DNA of 15,754 nt from DAOTUB01 sp034437455 (GCA_034437455.1 DAOTUB010000053.1:1-15754), one strand, 5' to 3'; shown: positions 1-10,047, numbered from the stretch's first letter. Translations and numbers: made by a program. Notes: generated by a model not told the origin, from the sequence alone.

Positions 1-2
1 CA

Positions 3-94
3 TTTATGGCAAAACGGCATCTGACCAGCGTCCTTTTGGCACTCAAACGCGATGAGTGCTGGAACGGAAAGCGGAACAAAAATGGAACCAATTA
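3..94 (+). other. Possible C-terminal tail of a plus-strand reading frame, open at the left edge
   Basis: A plus-strand frame is open from the window edge and ends in TAG at 92-94. Its last residues are basic and protein-like, ending NGKRNKNGTN. It is the only possible plus-strand gene on this side and faces the truncated minus-strand gene at 120. Only 25 nt separate its stop from the truncated gene's stop. It could be the end of a transposase or other mobile gene whose arrival broke the neighbour, but no family is recognised. A perfect 7-bp hairpin (GCACTCA/TGAGTGC, 39-59) lies inside it and is equally compatible with plain intergenic DNA. Confidence 0.2.
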
Positions 95-119
95 GGAGAC
101 ATCCCGGAGCCTATTTTCA

Positions 120-713
120 TCACCCCAGCACCAGCCCATCGGCACCCGCGTCCGCCAGCCGGCGGGCCAGGTTGGCGGTGGCGCTAAAATAGGGGCTTAA
201 CTTGACGGCCACCGGAATGGACACGCTTTCTTTCACGACATCCAGCACATCCACCACCATCTGCTCCACCGTCCCCCCCTCCATCGCCGGGTCGGTGGGA
301 ATGTAGTACACGTTCAGCTCCAGCGCATCCGCCCCGGCCTGCTCGATCTCCCTGGCATACGAGGTCCACCCGCCGGTGGAGATGCCGTTGAGGCTGCCAA
401 TGATCGGGATCTCGACGGCCTCTTTGGCCCGCCGGATGTTTTCCAGGTATTCCTCCGGCCCTACTTGATAGTCCGGCATCTTGGGATACCAGGAGAGCGC
501 CTCGGCAAAGGCGTCTGTGAAATAACTCAAATAGTGATCGAGCTGATCGCTCTCCAACGTGATCTGCTCTTCGAACAACGAGTGCATCACGAGCGCCGCG
601 GCCCCGGCGTCCTCCAGGCGGCGAATCGTGTCGAGATCCCTGGACAGCGGCGAAGCCGATGGCACCAGCGGATTATCAAGCTCCATCCCCAAATAGTTTG
701 TCGTCAGATCCAT
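120..713 (-). CDS. Dihydroorotate dehydrogenase-like flavoprotein, C-terminally truncated
   Basis: This is the N-terminal 197 residues of the dihydroorotate dehydrogenase-like proteins often found beside nifJ. They are FMN-binding TIM barrels of about 330 residues. The start MDLTTNYLGMELDNPLVPSASPLS and the barrel segments IPIIGSLNG, ADALELNVYY and IPVAVKLSPY are typical. A strong Shine-Dalgarno (AGGAGG) precedes ATG 713, and the gene begins 21 nt after the nifJ stop, so the two form an operon. The frame stops right after ADGLVLG, where the family normally continues with a phosphate-binding strand and the last barrel strands. None of the three frames beyond the stop resembles that continuation. 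The product therefore probably lacks part of its FMN site. It is likely inactive, or the sequence is rearranged here. The family call is firm; activity is doubtful. Confidence 0.8.
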   Translation of the reverse strand: MDLTTNYLGMELDNPLVPSASPLSRDLDTIRRLEDAGAAALVMHSLFEEQITLESDQLDHYLSYFTDAFAEALSWYPKMPDYQVGPEEYLENIRRAKEAVEIPIIGSLNGISTGGWTSYAREIEQAGADALELNVYYIPTDPAMEGGTVEQMVVDVLDVVKESVSIPVAVKLSPYFSATANLARRLADAGADGLVLG

Positions 714-734
714 ATCAACCTCCTCTCTACATTC

Positions 735-4373
<3,639 letters not shown>

Positions 4374-4375
4374 TG

Positions 4376-4749
4376 TCACACTCTCCTCTGAAAATAACTC
4401 TGTAGGTCGGATTTGCTATCCGACTCAATGACGGTTAGCGTCGGATTGTCCCAATCCGCAACCGCCCTACATTTTCGTCCTTCTGGGTCAATGGAGTTCA
4501 TGGTGACTCCTCCGAAAATAACTCTGTAGGTCGGATTTGCTATCCGACTCAATGACGGTTAGCGTCGGATTGTCCCAATCCGCAACCGCCCTACATTTTC
4601 GTCCTTCTGGGTGAACCGAGTTCATGGTGACTCTTCCGAAAATAACTCTGTAGGTCGGATTTGCTATCCGACTCAATGACGGTTAGCGTCGGATTGTCCC
4701 AATCCGCAACCGCCCTACATTTTCGTCCTTCTGGGTGAATGGAGTTCAT
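4376..4749 (-). other. Chain of three overlapping leader reading frames ahead of nifJ
   Basis: Each 124-bp repeat carries GGAG(T/A)-like Shine-Dalgarno sequence followed by ATG. The frames are 4749-4591 (52 codons), 4625-4488 (45 codons) and 4501-4376 (41 codons). All encode nearly the same peptide, beginning MNS(I/V)(H/D)PEGRKCRAVADWD. The period is not a multiple of three, so each frame runs into the next copy out of phase and stops there. The frames overlap by 35 and 14 nt. The last one ends TGA two bases before the nifJ ATG, a spacing suited to translational coupling. Whether any peptide is made is unknown; these may be incidental to the repeat. No peptide family is recognised. Confidence 0.3.
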
Positions 4750-4760
4750 GGTGACTCCTT
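4391..4760. repeat. Three tandem 124-bp repeats with internal inverted repeats (REP/BIME-like)
   Basis: The copies start at 4391, 4515 and 4639. The first 98 bases are identical in all three; only a few substitutions occur near the end of each unit, and the third copy ends near 4760. Each unit has an outer arm pair TGTAG/CTACA. Inside are hairpin 1, GTCGGAT-TTGCT-ATCCGAC, and hairpin 2, CGGATTG-TCC-CAATCCG, the latter extended by CGGTT/AACCG. The fold is a three-way junction and can form on either strand. The near identity implies recent amplification. It occupies the nifJ leader, so it may affect expression or mRNA stability (inference). Confidence 0.95.
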
Positions 4761-4827
4761 CTATTTACTCAGCAGAATTCAAAACCGCTATATCCAACGG
4801 TTTCCCACCTCCACAGGTCCATCTGGT

Positions 4828-4857
4828 ACTATAACGAGACTTTGAGATTCTCGTCAT
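4828..4857 (-). promoter_or_regulatory. Candidate promoter for nifJ, overlapping the edge of a palindromic element
   Basis: On the minus strand ATGACG (4852-4857) and TATAGT (4828-4833) are separated by 18 bp. They match the sigma-70 -35 and -10 consensus at 4 of 6 and 5 of 6 positions. The -35 lies inside the 4833-4973 element and the -10 covers its end. A start here would place all three 124-bp repeats in the nifJ 5' leader. Position and match are all that support it. Confidence 0.3.
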
Positions 4858-4973
4858 TCCGAGTGGAACGGAGCACAGTGGAGTGGAATCGAGGAATCTC
4901 ACATTGGCGGGATTGGAGACCCTTCGACTACGCTGCGCTCCGCTCAGGGTGACGGAGATAGCGAAATCTCGTT
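4833..4973. repeat. 141-bp palindromic intergenic element (MITE-like)
   Basis: The element begins AACGAGACTTT and ends AAATCTCGTT, which are terminal inverted repeats with one extra base. Internally GAGATTCTCG and CGAGGAATCTC form a second inverted pair, and CCCT...AGGG flanks a GC-rich core (4920-4951). No flanking direct repeat is evident. It fills the gap between the 81-residue gene, whose stop codon lies 2 nt beyond its end, and the nifJ leader. Its style resembles dispersed short repeats common in bacterial genomes; I cannot name the family. Confidence 0.7.
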
Positions 4974-4974
4974 G

Positions 4975-5220
4975 TTAGCCAATCTTGCCCATAAAACGCT
5001 TGACGTGATAGTCCCATTCGCGGGTCTCCAGGTCCACCGACGTTCGCTTTTCTCCTTCGCTGGCCGTGACGCGGACGAATCCACCCCCGCCCTCAAAGTA
5101 GGCGCAGCAGGAATCCTGTTCCTCTGTCGTCAGGCCAAGCCCATCCTCCCCAAAGTAGGCCACCGCCGCTTGGATGGCTTCTTTGGGACTCTTTTTGGTT
5201 TCAACTCCGTAGCGTGGCAT
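4975..5220 (-). CDS. Conserved-looking hypothetical protein, 81 residues
   Basis: I do not recognise the family. The protein starts MPRYGVETKKSPKEAIQ, has an amphipathic helix at about residues 11-24 (KEAIQAAVAYFGE), a vicinal Cys38-Cys39 pair, a glycine run (EGGGG, 43-47) and a basic C-terminal helix ending HVKRFMGKIG. There is no signal peptide or membrane segment. An excellent Shine-Dalgarno (GGAGGT, 8 nt before ATG 5220) supports it as a real gene. It follows the FAD reductase by 100 nt, across a hairpin, so it may share that operon or be expressed at a lower level. The alternating hydrophobic strand FVRVTAS and the TSVDLETREWDYHV segment suggest a small alpha/beta fold. The function is unknown. 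Confidence 0.75.
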   Translation of the reverse strand: MPRYGVETKKSPKEAIQAAVAYFGEDGLGLTTEEQDSCCAYFEGGGGFVRVTASEGEKRTSVDLETREWDYHVKRFMGKIG

Positions 5221-5245
5221 TTCTTGTTACCTCCAATTGTATAGG

Positions 5246-5285
5246 GGCGATCTGTGATCAGGGCGCAGCGCCCTGGCTAATCGCC
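5246..5285 (-). terminator. Nested hairpin between reductase and small gene; possible attenuator
   Basis: CAGGGCG-CAG-CGCCCTG (5259-5275) is a perfect 7-bp stem with a 3-base loop. It is enclosed by GGCGAT/ATCGCC (5246-5251 and 5280-5285). It lies 35 nt after the reductase stop. No U-tract follows on the minus strand, so it is more likely a transcript-stabilising or processing hairpin, or a partial terminator, than a strong intrinsic terminator. Confidence 0.4.
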
Positions 5286-5320
5286 ATCCGGTTCGAGCTC
5301 ATCCAGCAAATCCTTCAGCC

Positions 5321-6556
5321 TCACTCAACCAACACGCTCAAGTCCACCGCTTCGTCGGGCAGCCTGCTCGCTATTTCCCCGTGCGCTGGTCGCGCCTTGA
5401 CCAATGCCTGCATTGGCTTGCGCTCCCCGTCAGGACGGCCCGCGGCCAATACACCCGTCAACCTGCCCTGGTCAAAGTAGTAATAGGCAAAGCTGTTGCT
5501 CTCAAGCGATCCCCGGAGCACTGCCTGATCCCAACTCGTCAGGTCGCCCCACACCTCAAAGCTGAGGTCAAAGAGATCGGAGAAAAAGTAGGGCAGCGCC
5601 GTGTAGGGCTTTGCGTTCCCTGCCATATTCTGCCCGGCCCGCCGCCCCTGACGCCGGGCCACGTCCCAGTGCTCCACCCGCAGCCGCTTGCCAAAGGTGG
5701 CGTCGGGCCACGCGGCAATGTCCCCCGCGGCGTAGATATCAGGTTCGCTGGTGCGCAGGTATTCGTCCACCACGACAGCGCCGCGCTCTGTCCGTTCGAG
5801 GCCAGACACGCGGGCCAGCTCGGTGTTCAACCGAATGCCGACGCCCATCACCACCAACTCGACGTCCAGTGTCTCGCCGCTGGTCAGCACCGCCTGCTCG
5901 ACTCTGCCATCCCCCTTCAGACGGTCGGGAGTATCACCGGCCAATATGCGCACGCCGTTCGATTCATAGGTGGCGTGAAGCGCGACGCTCAATTCCTCCG
6001 GCGCGATCGCCCGCAACAGACGCGACTCGGGAAAGACCATCGTCACCTCAAGCCCAATCTGCGCCAGCGAAGAGGCCACCTCGGAACCGATGAAACTGCC
6101 GCCCAAGATCAGCGCGCGTTTGGCGTCCTCGGCAGCTTTGCGAATAGCGTCTGAATCCTCAATCGTTCTCAGGGTATAGATTCCGGGCAGCTCGTTACCC
6201 GGAATTGGCAGGCGATGGGCGTAACCGCCGGTCGCCAACAGCAACTTTTCGTACTCCAGCATCTGGTCATTGTCCAGAGTCACGGCGTGCGTATCGGGTG
6301 CCAGCCAGGTGGCCTGCACGCCATGGATAACGTCGATGTTGTTCTCATCGTAATAGGCATCCTCCTTGATGTAAACTTTGTCCAACCCATCCTTCCCCAT
6401 CAGATATCCTTTGGAAAGAGGCGGACGCTGGTAAGGCGCGTGGCGCTCCATCGTCACCAGAGCGACGCTACCCCCCTCGTCCACCTTGCGAATGCCATCG
6501 GCCCCTCTCTGCCCGGCAAGCCCGCCGCCGATGATCACGTATTTGTACCTCTCCAT
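5321..6556 (-). CDS. FAD-dependent NAD(P)H:ferredoxin reductase-type oxidoreductase
   Basis: This 411-residue flavoprotein belongs to the pyridine nucleotide-disulfide oxidoreductase superfamily, in the ferredoxin/rubredoxin-reductase and AIF-like branch. IIGGGLAG (8-15) binds the FAD ADP moiety. YQRPPLSKGYL (42-52) is typical of the BphA4/putidaredoxin reductase type. LLLATGG (105-111) precedes the NAD(P)H Rossmann motif LGGSFIGSEV (151-160). DIYAAGDIAAWPD (273-285) is the second FAD motif, and a C-terminal reductase domain follows. I chose ATG 6556 because TAAGGAGG lies 7 nt upstream; a longer frame to 6592 lacks one. No redox-active CxxC is present, as expected for this branch. The gene follows the ferredoxin by 25 nt, so the two are probably a reductase-ferredoxin pair. 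The substrate and direction of electron flow cannot be read from sequence. The usual alanines after GGGLAG are replaced by QRGADG, a mild oddity. Confidence 0.9.
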   Translation of the reverse strand: MERYKYVIIGGGLAGQRGADGIRKVDEGGSVALVTMERHAPYQRPPLSKGYLMGKDGLDKVYIKEDAYYDENNIDVIHGVQATWLAPDTHAVTLDNDQMLEYEKLLLATGGYAHRLPIPGNELPGIYTLRTIEDSDAIRKAAEDAKRALILGGSFIGSEVASSLAQIGLEVTMVFPESRLLRAIAPEELSVALHATYESNGVRILAGDTPDRLKGDGRVEQAVLTSGETLDVELVVMGVGIRLNTELARVSGLERTERGAVVVDEYLRTSEPDIYAAGDIAAWPDATFGKRLRVEHWDVARRQGRRAGQNMAGNAKPYTALPYFFSDLFDLSFEVWGDLTSWDQAVLRGSLESNSFAYYYFDQGRLTGVLAAGRPDGERKPMQALVKARPAHGEIASRLPDEAVDLSVLVE

Positions 6557-6581
6557 CTCCAACCTCCTTAACTTCCTGTTA

Positions 6582-6818
6582 CTATTCCTCAACGTGGATA
6601 ATCTGAACCGGACAGTCCTCGGCAGCCTCCTGTACGCAGTCTTTTAGGTCGGCGGGAGCCTCCCCTGCGCCGGGATCGTCGTCCACCCGGTACTCGGCGA
6701 CGACCTGGCTCAGATAATCGTCCGGGTTCTCCTCGAAAAACTCGGGGCACGTAGCCTGGCACGCGCCACACATAATGCACTCATCGCGATCGATGCGCAC
6801 CTTGATCTTGTCGCTCAC
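6582..6818 (-). CDS. Monocluster [4Fe-4S] ferredoxin
   Basis: This is a 78-residue soluble electron carrier. Cys14, Cys17 and Cys20 in CIMCGAC plus Cys69 in EDCPVQII are the expected ligands of one [4Fe-4S] cluster. Cys24 (ATCP) and Cys61 match the positions that form a disulfide in Desulfovibrio gigas-type ferredoxins. The middle is acidic (AEYRVDDDPGAGEAPADL), as usual for ferredoxins. I chose GTG 6818, because AAGGAG lies 4-5 nt upstream; the frame extends further but overlaps the preceding gene. The gene is tightly placed between a PCD-like gene (20 nt) and the FAD reductase (25 nt). It could serve PFOR (nifJ), encoded downstream, or the reductase next door. That pairing is inference. Confidence 0.92.
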   Translation of the reverse strand: MSDKIKVRIDRDECIMCGACQATCPEFFEENPDDYLSQVVAEYRVDDDPGAGEAPADLKDCVQEAAEDCPVQIIHVEE

Positions 6819-6838
6819 ACGTCTCCTTTTCTGAACCG

Positions 6839-7183
6839 CTATTCGGACGTATACAGCTCGTCCGTCTTGGCTGCCATGATGAAATCGTTCTGATGCAACC
6901 CCTTGATCTTGTGCGTGTACCACGTGACCGTAGCGCGCCCCCAGGTCAACTCGATCACCGGGTGGTGCTCCTCAGCCTCCGCCGCTGCCCCGACCTCATT
7001 GGTGAACGCCAGCGCAGCGGCAAAGTTGCGGAATTTGAAGATACGCTCCAACCGTTTGATTCCATCCCGTTCCACCAGTTCCCACTCGGGCACCTGCGGC
7101 ATCAGCTCCTCGATCTCTTTGCCCGTCAGCGGTGGCTCGTCGCCACGGCAGGCGGAGCATTTCATCTGCACTAGCTTTGCCAT
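6839..7183 (-). CDS. 4a-hydroxytetrahydrobiopterin dehydratase-like protein (PCD/PhhB family)
   Basis: Pterin-4a-carbinolamine dehydratases dehydrate 4a-hydroxytetrahydropterin after aromatic amino acid hydroxylation. The 114 residues carry the family core: EEHHP (71-75), TWYTH (87-91) and GLHQNDFIMAAKTD (95-108), with His73, His74 and His91 the expected active-site residues. The N-terminus adds a KCSACRG segment with a CxxC (Cys9, Cys12) before the usual LTxxEIEELM helix. AAGGAGGT lies upstream of ATG 7183 and overlaps the TAA of the copper ATPase, so the two genes are probably translationally coupled. No phenylalanine hydroxylase is in the window. The role here may be another pterin-linked function, such as molybdopterin enzymes, suggested in the literature for some PCD homologues. 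Confidence 0.9.
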   Translation of the reverse strand: MAKLVQMKCSACRGDEPPLTGKEIEELMPQVPEWELVERDGIKRLERIFKFRNFAAALAFTNEVGAAAEAEEHHPVIELTWGRATVTWYTHKIKGLHQNDFIMAAKTDELYTSE

Positions 7184-7194
7184 CTTTGACCTCC

Positions 7195-9309
7195 TTACGA
7201 TGTACCTATCCCAGCACGACGCAGCAACTGGGCGTTGACGGCCACAATGACCGTGCTCAGGGACATCAACAGCGCGCCCACCGCCGGTGAGAGCACGAAC
7301 CCCACCGGCGCCAGCACCCCCGCGGCCAGCGGCAGAGCGATGATGTTGTACCCCGCCGCCCAGAACAGATTCTGCACCATCTTGCGGTAGCTGGCCCGGC
7401 TAAGCTCGATCACGCCCACCACGTCCAGCGGGTTGCTCTTGACCAGGATCAGGCCCGCCGACTCGACCGCCACGTCGGTGCCGCTGCCGATGGCGATCCC
7501 GACGTCGGCGCGTGCGAGGGCCGGGGCGTCGTTGACGCCGTCGCCCACCATGGCCACACGGAGCCCCTGCTCCTGCAACTGGGTCACCTTTTGATCTTTG
7601 TGCTCGGGCAGCACCTGGGCAAAGTAGCGCTCGATGCCCAGTTCGTCGGCCACGGCCTTGGCCACCGCCTCGCTATCGCCGGTGATCATCGCCACCTCGA
7701 CCTCCATCTCTCTCAATCGGTCCACCGCCCGCTGGCTTTCGGGACGGATGAGGTCGGCCAGGGCAAAGGCCGCCACCGGGCGCTCGTCCTGGAGCAAGTA
7801 GACGACCGTCTGCCTCTTGGCGCTGGCCTCGTCGGAAAAGCGCCGCAGGGTATCGGGCAACGTCACCTCCAACATCTCCAGCAGACGCGGGCCGCCCACG
7901 TGGAGCGTGTGTCCATTCTGAGCGGCCCGCACGCCGCGTCCCTTCAGCGCCTCAAAATCGCGCACGTCGCGCAGGGTCAATCCCCGCTCCTCGGCCGCTC
8001 GGCGGATGCCGCGGGCGATGGTGTGCTCCGAGTCTCCCTCCACCGAGGCGGCCAGCGTCAAGGCCCGGTCATCGTCCCCATCCTCGACGGTGGTCATATC
8101 CGCCACGCCAAACTCCCCCTTGGTAAGGGTGCCGGTCTTGTCGAACATCACCACGTCGATCTCGCGCGCCTCCTCCAGCGCCAATCGATCTCGCACCAGG
8201 ATGCCGTTCGCCGCCGCCATCGAGGTGGTGATGGACACCACCAGCGGGATGGCCAATCCCAAAGCGTGCGGGCAGGCGATCACCAGCACCGTCGCCACCC
8301 GCGCAACCACGCGCGGGATCGCGTCCGCACCGAACCCCAGGACCAGAAACCAGGCCACCGCCGTCACCGCGGCCACGCCCAGCGCCACGTAGAACAGCCA
8401 GCCGGCCGCCCTGTCGGCCAGCAACTGGGTCTCTGATTTGCTCTCCTGGGCCTCCTCCACCAGCCGCATGATGCCCGCCAGGGCGGTATCCTCGCCGGTG
8501 GCGGTCACGCGCACCCGCAGGCTGCCGTCGCCATTGATGGTGCCGCCGATGACTTGTTCCCCTGGAGATTTTTCCACTGGCTTGGACTCGCCGGTGATCA
8601 TCGATTCGTTGACGTCCGACTCGCCCTCCACGACCTCGCCATCGGCGGGGACGCTGGCGCCGGGGCGGACGAGCACCAGGTCGCCCTCTTGCAGCTCGCT
8701 CACCTTCACCTCTTCCGTCTCGCCGTCGGACAGGATGCGCTCGGCGGTATCGGGCATCAACTTGGCCAATTCGTCGAGCGCCCGCGAGGCCCGACGCACG
8801 CTGCGCATCTCGATCCAGTGGCCCAGCAGCATCACGTCGATCAACGTCACCAGTTCCCAGAAAAAGGCCTTGCCGGTGGGGAGCAGGAGCGTCGTCAGGC
8901 TGTAGACAAAGGCCACGCTGATGGCCAGCGAGATCAGCGTCATCATCCCCGGCTTGCGCTGGCGCACCTCCGGGACCGCCATCTTGAGGAACGGCAGGCC
9001 GCCGTAGGCGAAAACGATCACCGAAAAGACGGGCGTGATCCACGCGCTGCCGGGAAAGGCCGGCGCGGTAAAGCCCAGCCACCCCTGAAGCGTCTCGCTG
9101 TAGAGCAGCACCGGGATCGAGAGCAGCGTCGATATCCAGAACTTGCGGCGGAACATCTGCTCGTGTCCGCCCTGCTCTCCATGACCTTGGCGCTCGCCGT
9201 CACGCCCATCGTGGGCCGTCGCCGTTTCCTCTCGACCATCGGAGCGACCGGATTGAGCGTCGGCACGCTCCCGATGGCCACGTGAACTGTTTGAATTCCC
9301 TTTTGTCAT
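7195..9309 (-). CDS. copB: CopB-type copper-translocating P-type ATPase (P1B-3)
   Basis: This 704-residue inner-membrane ATPase exports copper. Cys346-Pro-His348 in the sixth membrane helix (ACPHALGLAIP) is the CPH signature of P1B-3 CopB pumps, rather than the CPC of CopA. The actuator loop MITGESKPVEKS lies near residue 240, the phosphorylated Asp390 is in DKTGTLT, and GDGVNDAP is at about 588. The last helices have the P1B-3-like LSTVIVAVNAQLLRR. The first 50 residues are hydrophilic with several His, replacing a CxxC metal-binding domain. The nucleotide-binding motif is SEHTIARG rather than the usual SEHP. ATG 9309 has only a weak Shine-Dalgarno (GACGAGAA), so a slightly different start is possible. 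It heads a close run with the PCD, ferredoxin and reductase genes. A perfect 15-bp inverted repeat lies just upstream. Confidence 0.95.
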   Translation of the reverse strand: MTKGNSNSSRGHRERADAQSGRSDGREETATAHDGRDGERQGHGEQGGHEQMFRRKFWISTLLSIPVLLYSETLQGWLGFTAPAFPGSAWITPVFSVIVFAYGGLPFLKMAVPEVRQRKPGMMTLISLAISVAFVYSLTTLLLPTGKAFFWELVTLIDVMLLGHWIEMRSVRRASRALDELAKLMPDTAERILSDGETEEVKVSELQEGDLVLVRPGASVPADGEVVEGESDVNESMITGESKPVEKSPGEQVIGGTINGDGSLRVRVTATGEDTALAGIMRLVEEAQESKSETQLLADRAAGWLFYVALGVAAVTAVAWFLVLGFGADAIPRVVARVATVLVIACPHALGLAIPLVVSITTSMAAANGILVRDRLALEEAREIDVVMFDKTGTLTKGEFGVADMTTVEDGDDDRALTLAASVEGDSEHTIARGIRRAAEERGLTLRDVRDFEALKGRGVRAAQNGHTLHVGGPRLLEMLEVTLPDTLRRFSDEASAKRQTVVYLLQDERPVAAFALADLIRPESQRAVDRLREMEVEVAMITGDSEAVAKAVADELGIERYFAQVLPEHKDQKVTQLQEQGLRVAMVGDGVNDAPALARADVGIAIGSGTDVAVESAGLILVKSNPLDVVGVIELSRASYRKMVQNLFWAAGYNIIALPLAAGVLAPVGFVLSPAVGALLMSLSTVIVAVNAQLLRRAGIGTS

Positions 9310-9327
9310 AAATTCTCGTCCAGTGTG

Positions 9328-9366
9328 ACCTTTCCGGAAGCTCCAAAATATAGCTTCCGGAAAGGT
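9328..9366. promoter_or_regulatory. Perfect 15-bp inverted repeat in the copper ATPase leader
   Basis: ACCTTTCCGGAAGCT (9328-9342) and AGCTTCCGGAAAGGT (9352-9366) are exact reverse complements around a 9-base AT-rich spacer. It begins 19 nt upstream of the copB ATG. No U-run follows, so a simple intrinsic terminator is unlikely. It could be an operator, a leader hairpin hiding the ribosome site, or another palindromic repeat. Confidence 0.6.
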
Positions 9367-9380
9367 ATGGCGTGCCTGAT

Positions 9381-9487
9381 AGAACTATCTAGTTCTTGGT
9401 ACAAAACGCGGCGGACGTCCCGCTTCAGCGGGGTTTCCCCGGCTGAAGCCGGGCATCCCGGATAGTTTTGTACCGAGAACTATCTAG
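9381..9487. mobile_element. Short inverted-repeat element flanked by 12-bp direct repeats (MITE-like)
   Basis: AGAACTATCTAG occurs at 9381-9392 and again at 9476-9487. Between them the arms AGTTCTTGGTACAAAAC (9391-9407) and GTTTTGTACCGAGAACT (9465-9481) pair with a single mismatch. An inner hairpin GCTTCAGC-GGGG-TTT-CCCC-G-GCTGAAGC spans 9422-9449. Too short to code for anything. The 12-bp repeats look like a target duplication, although the flanking sequence is itself palindromic, so part of the match may come from the arms. The right copy supplies the TAG stop of the HdeD gene. Confidence 0.6.
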
Positions 9488-10047
9488 GCCAGCCCCATCG
9501 CCTGTTCGGATTCCTGGAGCCACCCTCGCAGCCAAAAGCCCCGGGCGATCAACAGCCCGCCGAAAAGGATGGCGTTTGCCGCAATGATCCAGAGCATGGC
9601 CAAGGCTCCGGCCCCGGGCCAGATCACCATCAGCACACCGGCGATGGCCGAGATAATGCCTCCCAGGATCAGCAGCCACTCGCCCTCCAGCGCCCGCCGC
9701 AGCATAATGGCCGCGACGATCTCGATCACGCCGGTAACGATGGCGCTGACGGCGATGAGATAGAGCAGCGCCAACGCGGTCATGCCCGGCCAAATGAAGG
9801 CCAGCACGCCAAGAACGACGCCGATCAATCCCTCCACGAGCAGTAACCACCACTGACCACATTCTTCGCGGCACCTGAAGGCGGAAATGGCGGTGAAAAC
9901 CCCATCCATCAGCGCATAGGCGCCGAACAAAAACACCAACACCGTCAGGGTGATAGAAGGCCAAACGATAGCCGCGATACCGAACAACACAGCCGCCAGC
10001 CCCCGCAAGGCGACCACCCACCAATTGCGAGCAAGTAACGTTAACAT
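9484..10047 (-). CDS. HdeD-family (DUF308) integral membrane protein
   Basis: The 187 residues are almost entirely hydrophobic, with about six membrane helices. They include two similar helix pairs ending in P-rich turns (FGIAAIVWPSITL, LGVLAFIWPGMTA, AGVLMVIWPGAGA), the internal repeat typical of the HdeD/DUF308 family. HdeD of Escherichia coli contributes to acid resistance at high cell density, and family members elsewhere are annotated as stress membrane proteins of unknown mechanism. I chose ATG 10047 because AGGGAGGATCT precedes it; the longer frame to 10077 has no ribosome site. The stop codon lies inside a direct repeat of the neighbouring palindromic element, so the last residues may have been altered by that insertion. 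It follows the DUF1059-like gene by 37 nt and probably shares its transcript. Confidence 0.88.
   Translation of the reverse strand: MLTLLARNWWVVALRGLAAVLFGIAAIVWPSITLTVLVFLFGAYALMDGVFTAISAFRCREECGQWWLLLVEGLIGVVLGVLAFIWPGMTALALLYLIAVSAIVTGVIEIVAAIMLRRALEGEWLLILGGIISAIAGVLMVIWPGAGALAMLWIIAANAILFGGLLIARGFWLRGWLQESEQAMGLA

Noticed and set aside
39..59. Perfect 7-bp hairpin as terminator of the nifJ operon
   Set aside because: No U-tract follows on either strand, and the region may belong to inserted DNA.
4401..4471. tRNA-like cloverleaf in the 124-bp repeat
   Set aside because: Only two inner hairpins and a 5-bp closing stem; no anticodon arm, no T-loop consensus and no acceptor end.
4391..4760. 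CRISPR-like array
   Set aside because: The repeats are 124 bp and directly adjacent, with no short-repeat/unique-spacer pattern.
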